From: Pseudomonas oryzihabitans
Lineage (GTDB): Bacteria; Pseudomonadota; Gammaproteobacteria; Pseudomonadales; Pseudomonadaceae
DNA: 64,000 nucleotides
Assembly: GCF_006384975.1 (NCBI RefSeq)
Contig: NZ_CP021645.1
Span: 1,454,001 to 1,518,000, forward strand
Direction: 5' to 3'
Positions within the stretch are counted from its first letter, which is position 1. The number at the start of each line of letters is the position of its first letter. Position numbers and translations under genes: made by a program. Below, in pieces: positions 16,241-24,493 of this stretch. The notes beneath the pieces were generated by a model. The model saw only the letters and a list, made by a program, of their open reading frames with translations, was not told where the DNA came from and searched no databases.

Positions 16241-18632
16241 CAGCCTCCCCGTCCGTACCCCCGAGGAAATGGCCGCCGCCTTCGCCGCGGGCCTGGCCAC
16301 CGGTGTCGGCAAGCCGCTCAAGCACGAGAGCGCCGACAAGCATGTGAGCGGCGAAGCCCTCTACATCGACGACCGCCTGGAATTCCCCAACCAGTTGCAC
16401 GTCTATGCGCGGATGAGCGAACACGCCCATGCGCGGATCAAGCATATCGATCTCTCGCCTTGCTACGGGATACCTGGCGTGGTCCTGGCCATCACTGCCG
16501 CCGACGTGCCCGGCCAGCTGGACATAGGCGCCGTGCTGCCCGGCGATCCGCTGCTGGCCGATGGCGAGGTCCAGTACCTCGGCCAGCCAGTTCTGGCGGT
16601 CGCCGCCAGCAGCCTGGACGCCGCCCGCCGCGCGGCCCAGGCCGCCATCGTCGAGTACGAGCCGCTGGAAGCCATCATCGACGTCAAGGAAGCGCTCAGA
16701 CGCGAGCATTTCATCTCACCGAGCCATAGCCACCACATCGGCGACGCGGCCGCCGCCCTGGCCGCCGCGCCCCACCGCCTGCAGGGCGAACTGGCCATCG
16801 GCGGCCAGGAGCACTTCTATCTGGAAACCCAGGTCGCCTCGGTCATGCCTACCGAAGACGGCGGCATGCTGGTCTATTCCTCCACCCAGAATCCCACCGA
16901 GGTGCAGAAGCAGGTGGCCGAGGTGCTGGGGGTGTCGATGAACAAGGTCACCATCGACATGAGGCGCATGGGCGGCGGCTTCGGCGGCAAGGAGAGCCAG
17001 GCCGGTATGCCGGCGGCACTCTGCGCGGTGTTCGCCAGCCTCACCGGACGCCCGGTGAAGATGCGCCTGCCGCGCTGCGAAGACATGCACATGACCGGCA
17101 AGCGCCATCCCTTCCATGTCGAATACGACGTCGGCTTCGACGATGACGGTCGCCTGCTGGGCATCCGCTTCGAGCTGGCGGGCAACTGCGGCTATTCGCC
17201 GGACCTGTCCAACGCCATCATCGACCGCGCCATGTTCCATGCGGACAACGCCTACTTCCTTGGCAACGCCCAGGTCACCGGCCATAGATGCAAGACCCAT
17301 CTGGCGTCCAACACCGCCTATCGCGGCTTCGGCGGCCCCCAGGGCATGCTGGCCATCGAGAACGTCATGGACGCCATCGCCCGCCACCGCGGCCTCGATC
17401 CGCTGGAGGTGCGTCGGCGCAACTACTACGGCAAGGAGACGCGCAATGTCACCCACTACCACCAGGTGGTGGAAGATAACCTGCTCGACGAGATGACCGC
17501 GGACCTGGCAGCCAGCAGCGACTACCAGGCGCGTCGCGCGGCCATCCGCGTCTTCAACCAGAGCAGCCCGGTGCTGAAGAAGGGCCTGGCGCTGACCCCG
17601 GTGAAGTTCGGCATCTCCTTCACCTCCTCCTTCCTCAACCAGGGCGGCGCCCTGGTCAACGTCTACACCGACGGCAGCATCCACCTGAACCACGGCGGCA
17701 CCGAGATGGGCCAGGGGCTGAACACCAAGGTCGCCCAGGTGGTGGCCGAGGTCTTCCAGGTCGACATCGGCCGCATCCAGATCACCGCCACCAACACCGA
17801 CAAGGTGCCCAACACCTCACCCACCGCTGCCTCCAGCGGCACCGACCTCAATGGCAAGGCCGCGCAGAACGCCGCCCAGACCATCAAGGATCGCTTGATC
17901 GACTTCGCCAGCCGGCACTTCCACGTCGGGCCCGAGGAGGTCGACTTCCGCAACGGCCACGTCAAGGTACGCGACCAGCTGTTGAGCTTCGAAGAGCTGA
18001 TCCAGCTGGCCTACGTCGGCCAGGTGTCGCTCTCCAGCACCGGTTACTACCGCACGCCGAAGATCCACTACGACCGCGACCAGGCGCGCGGCCGGCCGTT
18101 CTACTACTACGCCTTCGGCGCCGCCTGCTCCGAGGTGCTGATCGACACCCTCACCGGCGAATACCGGCTGCTGCGCACCGACATCCTTCACGACGTCGGC
18201 GCCTCCCTGAATCCGGCCATCGACATCGGCCAGGTCGAGGGCGGCTTCGTCCAGGGCCTGGGCTGGCTGACCATGGAAGAACTGGTGTGGAACGACGCCG
18301 GCAAGCTGCTCACCGCCGGCCCCTCCACCTACAAGATCCCGGCGGTGAGCGACGTGCCACCGGACTTGCGGGTACGGCTGGTGGAGAATCGCAAGAATCC
18401 CGAGGCCACGGTGTTCCATTCCAAGGCCGTGGGCGAGCCGCCCTTCATGCTCGGCATCTCGGTGTGGTGCGCCCTGCAGGATGCCGTGGCCAGCGTGGCG
18501 GACTATCGCTTCCACCCGGCGCTGGACGCCCCGGCCACCCCCGAGCGGGTGCTCTGGGGCGTGGAGCGGATGCGCCGCCTGGCCGCCGAGGCCCAGGCCC
18601 TACCCGTGACCGCCACGGAGGAACCGGCATGA
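16233..18632 (+). CDS. xdhB: Xanthine dehydrogenase large subunit (molybdopterin)
   Basis: 799 residues forming the catalytic molybdenum-pterin subunit that hydroxylates hypoxanthine to xanthine and xanthine to urate. Visible cofactor and active-site landmarks are GGQEHFYLE, MRRMGGGFGGKE, the arginine-containing AYRGFGGPQGM and the catalytic glutamate in SKAVGEPPF near the C-terminus. Length fits bacterial XdhB. Start overlaps xdhA, and the stop overlaps xdhC by ATGA, so the three are one translationally coupled unit. Confidence 0.97.
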   Translation: MSSSLPVRTPEEMAAAFAAGLATGVGKPLKHESADKHVSGEALYIDDRLEFPNQLHVYARMSEHAHARIKHIDLSPCYGIPGVVLAITAADVPGQLDIGAVLPGDPLLADGEVQYLGQPVLAVAASSLDAARRAAQAAIVEYEPLEAIIDVKEALRREHFISPSHSHHIGDAAAALAAAPHRLQGELAIGGQEHFYLETQVASVMPTEDGGMLVYSSTQNPTEVQKQVAEVLGVSMNKVTIDMRRMGGGFGGKESQAGMPAALCAVFASLTGRPVKMRLPRCEDMHMTGKRHPFHVEYDVGFDDDGRLLGIRFELAGNCGYSPDLSNAIIDRAMFHADNAYFLGNAQVTGHRCKTHLASNTAYRGFGGPQGMLAIENVMDAIARHRGLDPLEVRRRNYYGKETRNVTHYHQVVEDNLLDEMTADLAASSDYQARRAAIRVFNQSSPVLKKGLALTPVKFGISFTSSFLNQGGALVNVYTDGSIHLNHGGTEMGQGLNTKVAQVVAEVFQVDIGRIQITATNTDKVPNTSPTAASSGTDLNGKAAQNAAQTIKDRLIDFASRHFHVGPEEVDFRNGHVKVRDQLLSFEELIQLAYVGQVSLSSTGYYRTPKIHYDRDQARGRPFYYYAFGAACSEVLIDTLTGEYRLLRTDILHDVGASLNPAIDIGQVEGGFVQGLGWLTMEELVWNDAGKLLTAGPSTYKIPAVSDVPPDLRVRLVENRKNPEATVFHSKAVGEPPFMLGISVWCALQDAVASVADYRFHPALDAPATPERVLWGVERMRRLAAEAQALPVTATEEPA

Positions 18633-19456
18633 CCCCGAAACGTGGCTGGCTGGCGTTGCTGGCCGACTTCGAGGCGCGTGGCGAACCCTGCGTGCTGGTT
18701 ACCGTAGCCAATGAACAGGGCTCCACGCCCCGCGACGCCGGCACCAAAATGCTGGTGGGTCGGACCGAACAGCACCTGACCATCGGCGGCGGCCACCTGG
18801 AATACCGCGCCGTGGAGATCGCTCGGGAACTGCTCGCGGCCGGCAGCCGCCAGCCGCGCCTGGAGCGCTTTTCCCTGGCGGCTAGCCTCGGCCAGTGCTG
18901 CGGCGGCGTCACCACCCTGCTGTTCGAGCCACTGCTGGCCCAGGAGATACCGGTGGTAGTCTTCGGCGCCGGCCATGTCGCCCGCGCCCTGGTCCCCCTA
19001 TTGGCCGGCCTACCCTGCGCGGTGCGCTGGGTCGACTCGCGGCCCCAGGAGTTTCCCGATCCGCTGCCCGCTGGCGTCGAGAGGATCGTCACCGACGAGC
19101 CGGTCGACGAGATCGCCCGGATGCCAGCCGGGGCCTACTACATCGTCATGACCCATAACCACCCCCTGGATCTGGAGCTGACCGATGCCATCCTCGCCCG
19201 CGGCGACCATGGCTACTTCGGCCTGATCGGCTCCAAGACCAAGTGGGCCAAATTCCGCCACCGCCTCACGGCCCGTGGCCACGGCGCCGAACGCCTCGCC
19301 TCGGTACGCTGCCCGCTGGGCCTGCCCGAGGTGCAGGGCAAGCTGCCGCTGGAAATCGCCATCGCCGTGGCCGGCGAGGTCATCGCCCACTATGGCCGCC
19401 AGGCCCAGCAGGCGGACCAGCCGCTGCGCCTGGTCAATGCCGTCGCGCCCAGTTGA
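18629..19456 (+). CDS. xdhC: Xanthine dehydrogenase accessory protein (Moco sulfuration/insertion)
   Basis: 275 residues. XdhC binds the molybdenum cofactor, helps its sulfuration and delivers it to XdhB. The N-terminal XdhC/CoxI domain is seen in EQGSTPRDAGTKMLV and the C-terminal Rossmann domain in VVVFGAGHVARALVPLL, with MTHNHPLDLELTDAIL and YFGLIGSKTKWAKFR after it. GGAGG lies just before ATG 18629. It is followed after 37 bp by guaD on the same strand. Confidence 0.95.
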   Translation: MTPKRGWLALLADFEARGEPCVLVTVANEQGSTPRDAGTKMLVGRTEQHLTIGGGHLEYRAVEIARELLAAGSRQPRLERFSLAASLGQCCGGVTTLLFEPLLAQEIPVVVFGAGHVARALVPLLAGLPCAVRWVDSRPQEFPDPLPAGVERIVTDEPVDEIARMPAGAYYIVMTHNHPLDLELTDAILARGDHGYFGLIGSKTKWAKFRHRLTARGHGAERLASVRCPLGLPEVQGKLPLEIAIAVAGEVIAHYGRQAQQADQPLRLVNAVAPS

Positions 19457-19493
19457 TCCCCCTATTTCGCCGCTTCGCCTATCAGAGACCGTT

Positions 19494-20798
19494 ATGACCG
19501 CCATCGCCCACCGCGCCGCCCTGCTCCACAGCCTCGCCGACCCGGCCGAGGTGGGGCTGGACGCCTCCTACGAATACCACGCCGACGGCCTGCTGCTGGT
19601 CGAGGACGGCCGCATCCAGGCCATGGGCCCGGCCGCCGACCTGCTGCCCACCCTGCCCGCCGGCACCGAGGTGATCGAGCATCGCGATGCCCTCATCACC
19701 CCCGGCTTCATCGACACCCATATCCACTATCCGCAGACCGGCATGATCGCCAGCTACGCCGAGCAATTGCTGGACTGGCTGGACACCTACACCTTCCCCA
19801 CCGAGCGCGCCTTCGCCGATCCGGCCAAGGCCGCCGAGGTGGCCGAGGTCTTCGTCGGCGAACTGCTGCGCAACGGCACCACCACCGCCCTGGTGTTCGG
19901 CAGCGTCCATCCGCAGTCGGTGGAGGCCTTCTTCGAGGTCGCCGAGCGCCTCGACCTGCGCATGATCGCCGGCAAGGTGCTGATGGACCGCAATGCGCCT
20001 GACTATCTGCAGGACACGGCCGAATCCGCCTATGCCGACAGCAAGGCGCTAATCCAGCGCTGGCACGGCAAGGGCCGACTGCACTATGCCGTCACCCCAC
20101 GCTTCGCACCGACCAGTACCCCCGAACAACTCGAAGCCGCCGGGCGCCTGCTGGCCGAGCACCCCGATGTCTACCTGCACACCCACCTCTCCGAGAACCT
20201 CAAGGAGATTGACTGGGTGAAGGCGCTGTTCCCGGAGCGGAGCCACTACCTGGACGTCTACGACCACTTCCAGTTGCTCGGCCCGCGCTCGGTGTTCGCC
20301 CACGGCATCCACCTCTGCGACGCCGAATGCCAGCGCCTGCACGACACCGGCTCCGCTGTGGCCCACTGCCCCACGTCCAACCTCTTCCTCGGCAGCGGTC
20401 TGTTCGACCTCCAGCGAATGGAAGCTTTCAAGGTCAACGTCGGCCTGGGCACCGATGTCGGCGCCGGCACCAGCTTCTCGCTGCTGCAGACCCTCGGCGA
20501 GGCCTACAAGGTGCAGCAGCTGCGCGGCAACCGCCTGCACCCCTTCAAGTCTTTGTACCTCGCCACCCTCGGCGGCGCCCGCGCCCTGCGCCTGGACGAC
20601 CGCATCGGCAGCCTGGTGCCTGGCCACGATGCCGACTTCGTGGTGCTCGACCTCAAGGCCACCCCGCTGCTGGACTACCGCCTGCAGCAATCCAAGAGCC
20701 TGGAGGAAACCCTCTTCGTCCTCACCACCCTGGCCGACGACCGCGTGGTGCGCGAAACCCACGCCGCAGGTCGGCGGGTGCATAGCCGCGACGCCTGA
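19494..20798 (+). CDS. guaD: Guanine deaminase
   Basis: 434-residue cytosolic amidohydrolase converting guanine to xanthine, which feeds the XdhAB complex encoded just upstream. Zinc ligands and catalytic residues are in TPGFIDTHIHYPQ, HTHLSE, FAHGIHL and GLGTDVGAGTSFS; the order is that of the GuaD branch of cytosine/atrazine-type hydrolases. ATG 19494 follows xdhC by 37 bp; the frame upstream of it is shadow over xdhC. Likely the last gene of the xdhABC-guaD transcript. Confidence 0.95.
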   Translation: MTAIAHRAALLHSLADPAEVGLDASYEYHADGLLLVEDGRIQAMGPAADLLPTLPAGTEVIEHRDALITPGFIDTHIHYPQTGMIASYAEQLLDWLDTYTFPTERAFADPAKAAEVAEVFVGELLRNGTTTALVFGSVHPQSVEAFFEVAERLDLRMIAGKVLMDRNAPDYLQDTAESAYADSKALIQRWHGKGRLHYAVTPRFAPTSTPEQLEAAGRLLAEHPDVYLHTHLSENLKEIDWVKALFPERSHYLDVYDHFQLLGPRSVFAHGIHLCDAECQRLHDTGSAVAHCPTSNLFLGSGLFDLQRMEAFKVNVGLGTDVGAGTSFSLLQTLGEAYKVQQLRGNRLHPFKSLYLATLGGARALRLDDRIGSLVPGHDADFVVLDLKATPLLDYRLQQSKSLEETLFVLTTLADDRVVRETHAAGRRVHSRDA

Positions 20799-20817
20799 TC
20801 TTGGCCGGCTCGCCACT

Positions 20818-21012
20818 GTTGGGCTTAGACGCGATGAGGCCGTCTCAGCCCAACAGACTCCGAGCAACTGCGCGCGATCAAGCTTCAATCGCGTAGCGTG
20901 GAAAACCGCGCAGCGTTTTCCACTGGTACTTTCGGATCCAACAGTGGATAAGGCTGCGCCGTTATCCACGCTACAAGGCCTTTGCAGATTGGGCTGAGCA
21001 TAGTGAAGCCCA
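20818..21012. repeat. Nested inverted-repeat segment downstream of guaD
   Basis: Four sets of arms lie in 195 bp. Two flanking hairpins share the stem TTGGGCT/AGCCCAA (20819-20825 with 20847-20853, and 20989-20995 with 21006-21012). Between them GTGGAAAAC/GTTTTCCAC (20898-20906, 20915-20923) and GTGGATAA/TTATCCAC (20944-20951, 20962-20969) are enclosed by GTAGCGTGG/CCACGCTAC (20893-20901, 20966-20974). No coding potential is seen. It looks like a decayed or composite dispersed repeat. Confidence 0.6.
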
Positions 21013-21046
21013 ACAAAAACCGCTCACACCTCGTCCAACACACACA

Positions 21047-21070
21047 AAAGCCGCCCCTGAGGGCGGCTTT
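21047..21070. terminator. Bidirectional terminator between guaD and xenA
   Basis: AAAGCCGCC (21047-21055) pairs with GGCGGCTTT (21062-21070) over a short loop; A and T runs flank the stem so it could serve both converging genes. Confidence 0.8.
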
Positions 21071-21091
21071 CGCGTTTCAGCCTAGGCCGAC

Positions 21092-22189
21092 TCAGCTGCT
21101 GCGATAGCGCTCCAACCAGTGGGCATAGGGCGCCGGCAGCACCCAGGACGGCTTGTCGACGCCCAGGGCCTTGGCCGCGTAGTAGGGCCAGTGCGGATCG
21201 GCCAGGTGGGCGCGGCCCACCATTACCAGGTCCAGCTGCTCGTCGGCCACTACCTGATTGGCCAGGGCCGGGGTGTCGATGTTCCAGGCCGAGGCGACCT
21301 TCAGGCCGGTGGCCTTGCGCACCTGCTCGGTGATGGGCGCCAGCAGGCCCGAGCCCCAGGGGATGTTGGCGGTCGGGGTGGAGAAGCCGATGCTGACGCT
21401 GAGCAGGTCGAGGCCTTCACGCTTGAAGCCCTGGGCGAGTTCGATGGATTCGGCCAGGGTCTCCTCGTCACGACCGTCGTATTCGATCACGCCGAAACGG
21501 GCGGTCAGCGGCAGGTGCTCCGGCCAGACCTTGCGGACCTCGGCCAGGGTCTCCAGCAGGAAGCGGCTGCGGCCGGCCAGATCACCGCCGTACTGGTCGT
21601 CACGCTGGTTGGAGTGCACCGAGAAGAAGCTCTGCGCCAGGTAGCCGTGGGCGAAGTGCAGCTCCAGCCACTCGAAGCCGGCCTCGTAGGCGCGCTTGGC
21701 GGCGTCGACGAAGTCCTGGCGGACCCGGGCGATGTCCTCGAGGGTCATGGCCTTGGGTACCTTCGGCAGGTTGGCGCCAAAGGCCACGGCGGACGGGGCG
21801 ATGGTGTCCCAACCGCGGCTATCGTCGGCGGCGATATGGTCGTCACCTTCCCAGGGACGATTGGCGCTGGCCTTGCGGCCGGCGTGGGCGATCTGGATGC
21901 CCGGCACGGAACCGGCGGCCTTGATCGCCTGGACCACCGGCACGAAGGCCTGGGCATGGGCATCGGACCAGATGCCGGCGCAGCCGGGGGTGATCCGGCC
22001 TTCCGGCGAAACGGCCGTGGCCTCGACGATGACCACACCGGCACCGCCACGCGCCAGACCCGCGTAGTGCACCTGGTGCCAGTCGTTGATCACGCCGTCG
22101 ACGGCGCTGTATTGGCACATGGGCGGAATGGCGATGCGGTTGCGCAGCGTCACGTCCTTGAGGGTAAAGGGTTGGAACAATGCGGACAT
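21092..22189 (-). CDS. xenA: Old yellow enzyme, xenobiotic reductase A type (NAD(P)H:flavin oxidoreductase)
   Basis: A 365-residue FMN TIM-barrel ene-reductase of the XenA/YqjM class, nearly superposable from memory on P. putida XenA (MSALFQPFTLKDVTLRNRIAIPPMCQYSA start, IAHAGRKAS, HFAHGYLAQSFFS, VGRAHLADPHWPYYAAKALG). C25 in PPMCQY is the residue that tunes flavin potential in this class. It reduces activated alkenes, nitro compounds and quinones; the natural substrate is unsettled. It is divergent from an ArsR regulator with a palindrome between them. Confidence 0.93.
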   Translation of the reverse strand: MSALFQPFTLKDVTLRNRIAIPPMCQYSAVDGVINDWHQVHYAGLARGGAGVVIVEATAVSPEGRITPGCAGIWSDAHAQAFVPVVQAIKAAGSVPGIQIAHAGRKASANRPWEGDDHIAADDSRGWDTIAPSAVAFGANLPKVPKAMTLEDIARVRQDFVDAAKRAYEAGFEWLELHFAHGYLAQSFFSVHSNQRDDQYGGDLAGRSRFLLETLAEVRKVWPEHLPLTARFGVIEYDGRDEETLAESIELAQGFKREGLDLLSVSIGFSTPTANIPWGSGLLAPITEQVRKATGLKVASAWNIDTPALANQVVADEQLDLVMVGRAHLADPHWPYYAAKALGVDKPSWVLPAPYAHWLERYRSS

Positions 22190-22227
22190 CTGAGCGGTCT
22201 CCCATACGGTGACTGTTGGTTCGTTAT

Positions 22228-22243
22228 TTCGATACTAATCGAA
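22228..22243. promoter_or_regulatory. Palindrome TTCGATACTAATCGAA between xenA and arsR
   Basis: Perfect 6-bp arms (TTCGAT, ATCGAA) with a 4-bp centre. The position, 38 bp upstream of xenA and 38 bp upstream of the ArsR start, fits an operator controlling both divergent genes. Confidence 0.55.
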
Positions 22244-22281
22244 CATAGTATGATCGCCAACCCCCGGTGTATGATTGGCTC

Positions 22282-22605
22282 ATGCGCCCTTTCAAACATC
22301 CCAGTCCTGACGAATTCTCCCTCGAGCGCCTGTTCCACGCGCTCAGCGATCCGGTGCGCCTGGATATCGTCCGCTACCTGGCGCGGGTCGCCGAGGCCAC
22401 CTGTGGCGAGCTGGACGGCGGCCGGCCCAAGTCCAGCATGTCGCACCACTTCCGCGTCCTGCGTGACGCCGGCCTGGTGCACACCCGCAATGCCGGCACC
22501 ACGCACATGAACCAGTTGCGTCGCGAAGACCTGGATCTGCGCTTTCCCGGACTGATGGCGGCCATCCTGGCGCAGTCGCCCGAGCCATTCAGCAAAGCGG
22601 ATTGA
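22282..22605 (+). CDS. ArsR-family winged-helix regulator
   Basis: 107 residues with the ArsR fold: FHALSDPVRLDIVRYLARVAEATCGELDGGRPKSSMSHHFRVLRDAGLVHTRNAGTT spans the winged helix. The typical metal-binding ELCVC motif is not present; C37-type cysteines are lacking apart from TCGEL, so it probably senses an electrophile or small organic ligand rather than a metal. Located head-to-head with xenA, which it likely represses. ATG 22282 is used; a GTG at 22267 in frame is an alternative. Confidence 0.88.
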   Translation: MRPFKHPSPDEFSLERLFHALSDPVRLDIVRYLARVAEATCGELDGGRPKSSMSHHFRVLRDAGLVHTRNAGTTHMNQLRREDLDLRFPGLMAAILAQSPEPFSKAD

Positions 22606-22800
22606 GATAGCCCCAGCCCTTTCTGCAGCACTGATACCAGGCTGTTCTGGTCCTGCCCAGCCATCCGGCTGCCTGTCATCGGCTGGCAACGCCTCTATCC
22701 CCAGCCCAAGGAACTTGCGCCCGCTGTTCCGCTCTTTCCGGTATGAAGGTTGCTAAAAAGTATGACAGCACAGCCGCTGGATGCTGTCGGGAGGTGGGCG

Positions 22801-23847
22801 ATGAGCAAGCACTGGGGATTGGCGACCGCACTGGCTGGCGTCGCTGCATTGCTGGTACTGGTCCCCAGCCCGGAGCCCATCGCCGAGTCCAGGGGCATCC
22901 AGCGGGTGATCGCCTTCGGTGACAGCCTAATGGACTGCGGCACCTTCGGTCACATCTACGCCACCAACCCCGGCCGCACCTATCCCCAGGAAATCGCCGA
23001 CGCCTACGGTATCGAACTCGGCCCCAATCGGCAGGTTGAAGGCTATGGCCACGACGGCTCGGTCGATCCCGATGGGCTCTGCTACGCCGAAGGCGGCGCC
23101 GTGACCGGCAGCTTCACCGAGCCCGGTTTCGACCACAACGAAGCGCCCCTGGCCTTCTCCCAGCAGATCCGCAACTTCGAGATGCAGCACGGTCGTTTCC
23201 ACCAGCAGGATCTGGTGCTGGTGCAGATCGGTGGCAACGACATCATCGGCCCCTTCTACGACAAGAAGCTCAAAGCCGCGCTGCTGGCCGATGCCCCGCT
23301 CCCTTCGGATGTCCGCGAGCAGATCGATGCGCGGATCCGCCATGCAGCCATGAACGAGGTCAAGCTGCTGCGCTATCTCCTGAGTCTGGGCGCCCAGCGC
23401 CTGGTGGTCCTCAACAACACGGACTACGGCAAGGCCCCTTATCTAGAGCCCTGGACACCCGCCCTCGCGGAGCGCAACCACGAGCTGGTACGCCTCTACA
23501 ACGACACCCTACAGGCCAATCTCCCGGCCGGTGATCGCCTGCTGCTGGTGGATGCCTATCGGGTGCTGGAAGAGGTCTACGCGCACTACGGCAACTATGG
23601 CTTCACCCACGCCGATGGCGATGCCTGCCTGCCCGGCCGCGAATTCTGCGAACCGGATAGCTATGTCGAACCCGGGGCCGATCAGGCCTATATCTTCGGC
23701 GCTCGTGGACATTTCGCCAGTCGTACCCACAGCATGTTGGCGCAGGTGGTGCTGGAACGTATCGCCCAGACCTGGCCCGGCAGCGCCCCGCACTCCAAGC
23801 CCTTGCTGATGACAGCGCGGCTCGCCACCGAGCCAACCTACCACTAG
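22801..23847 (+). CDS. Exported or membrane-anchored GDSL/SGNH hydrolase
   Basis: 348 residues. A hydrophobic N-terminal segment (about 6-22) acts as signal or anchor; no clear cleavage site is seen. Block I is FGDSLMD with nucleophile S42, block III is IGGND (N146), and the C-terminal histidine is probably H304 in GARGHF, or H310. The aspartate normally three residues before the histidine is alanine (A301), so the triad is atypical. The fold is that of esterases/thermolabile-hemolysin-like lipases acting on lipid or acylated polysaccharide. Strong GGGAGG before ATG 22801. No obvious functional link to either neighbour. Confidence 0.85.
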   Translation: MSKHWGLATALAGVAALLVLVPSPEPIAESRGIQRVIAFGDSLMDCGTFGHIYATNPGRTYPQEIADAYGIELGPNRQVEGYGHDGSVDPDGLCYAEGGAVTGSFTEPGFDHNEAPLAFSQQIRNFEMQHGRFHQQDLVLVQIGGNDIIGPFYDKKLKAALLADAPLPSDVREQIDARIRHAAMNEVKLLRYLLSLGAQRLVVLNNTDYGKAPYLEPWTPALAERNHELVRLYNDTLQANLPAGDRLLLVDAYRVLEEVYAHYGNYGFTHADGDACLPGREFCEPDSYVEPGADQAYIFGARGHFASRTHSMLAQVVLERIAQTWPGSAPHSKPLLMTARLATEPTYH

Positions 23848-23904
23848 CAACTCAGCGCCCCACCCTGGTGCCGACCCATGGCGAACCGCACCGCGCCGGG
23901 GCAG

Positions 23905-24276
23905 CTAGCTACCTCTATAGGTCGAGTAGCCGTAGGGCGATACCAACAAGGGGACGTGATAATGCGCAGCCTCATCGGCAATGCCGAAACGCAGGATCAC
24001 CGTATCGAGAAAGGCAGGTTCGTCCAGCGGCACGCCTAGTTGCCGATAGTAATCCCCCACCTCGAACTCCAGTTCATAGACGCCCCTCTGGAAGGCCTCG
24101 CCTTGCAGAAGCGGCGTATCGCCCCGGCCATCGGCATTGGTCCGCCACTCACCGAGAGATTGCCGCGCCCCGTCCGCCAGGCGGTACAGGCGTACGGCGA
24201 TCGCCGCGCCAGGACGGCCTCCCGCGGTGTCCAGGATATGGGTGGTCAGGTATCCAGCAGAAGTCGAAGCGGACAT
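23905..24276 (-). CDS. hiuH: 5-hydroxyisourate hydrolase (transthyretin-like)
   Basis: 123 residues, the usual length for the bacterial enzyme. It hydrolyses 5-hydroxyisourate, made by urate oxidase, to OHCU. The signature C-terminal YRGS (120-123) and the N-terminal LTTHILDTAGGRPG with the active-site histidine are intact, as is HYHVPLLVSPYGYSTYRGS. No signal peptide is seen, so it is cytosolic. Divergent from puuE-uraD-alc-allA and sharing the operator region between 24277 and 24493. AGGA is well placed before ATG 24276. Confidence 0.96.
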   Translation of the reverse strand: MSASTSAGYLTTHILDTAGGRPGAAIAVRLYRLADGARQSLGEWRTNADGRGDTPLLQGEAFQRGVYELEFEVGDYYRQLGVPLDEPAFLDTVILRFGIADEAAHYHVPLLVSPYGYSTYRGS

Positions 24277-24328
24277 GGCGTATTTCCTGAAAGAGGTCGG
24301 GCCAGGCTAACAGTTTTTGACCCTTTGA

Positions 24329-24338
24329 TTGTATACAA
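24329..24338. promoter_or_regulatory. TTGTATACAA palindrome 1 (hiuH/puuE region)
   Basis: Perfect 10-bp palindrome, 53 bp upstream of hiuH on the other strand. The form resembles GntR-family operators. An identical copy lies at 24455. Confidence 0.6.
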
Positions 24339-24393
24339 CCCTGCCATTAGCCCGCACGCTCTGGCATAAGTGCGTATAAAAGCTTTTTTGCGC

Positions 24394-24407
24394 TCAGACC
24401 GGTCTGA
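24394..24407. promoter_or_regulatory. Palindrome TCAGACCGGTCTGA in the hiuH/puuE region
   Basis: Perfect 14-bp inverted repeat, lying between the two TTGTATACAA copies. It could be a separate regulator site or chance; no T tract makes it a terminator. Confidence 0.4.
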
Positions 24408-24454
24408 CCAGTTAGGCAAGATTCTTGCTGGGACTCGGCAAAGGTCTTCAAACA

Positions 24455-24464
24455 TTGTATACAA
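24455..24464. promoter_or_regulatory. TTGTATACAA palindrome 2 (hiuH/puuE region)
   Basis: Identical to the copy at 24329 and exactly 126 bp from it, about twelve helical turns, so both faces are in phase. It is 29 bp before the puuE start, consistent with a repressor site for the allantoin operon. Confidence 0.6.
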
Positions 24465-24493
24465 AACCTTTCGACTGCCAGGATGCCCCCTCC

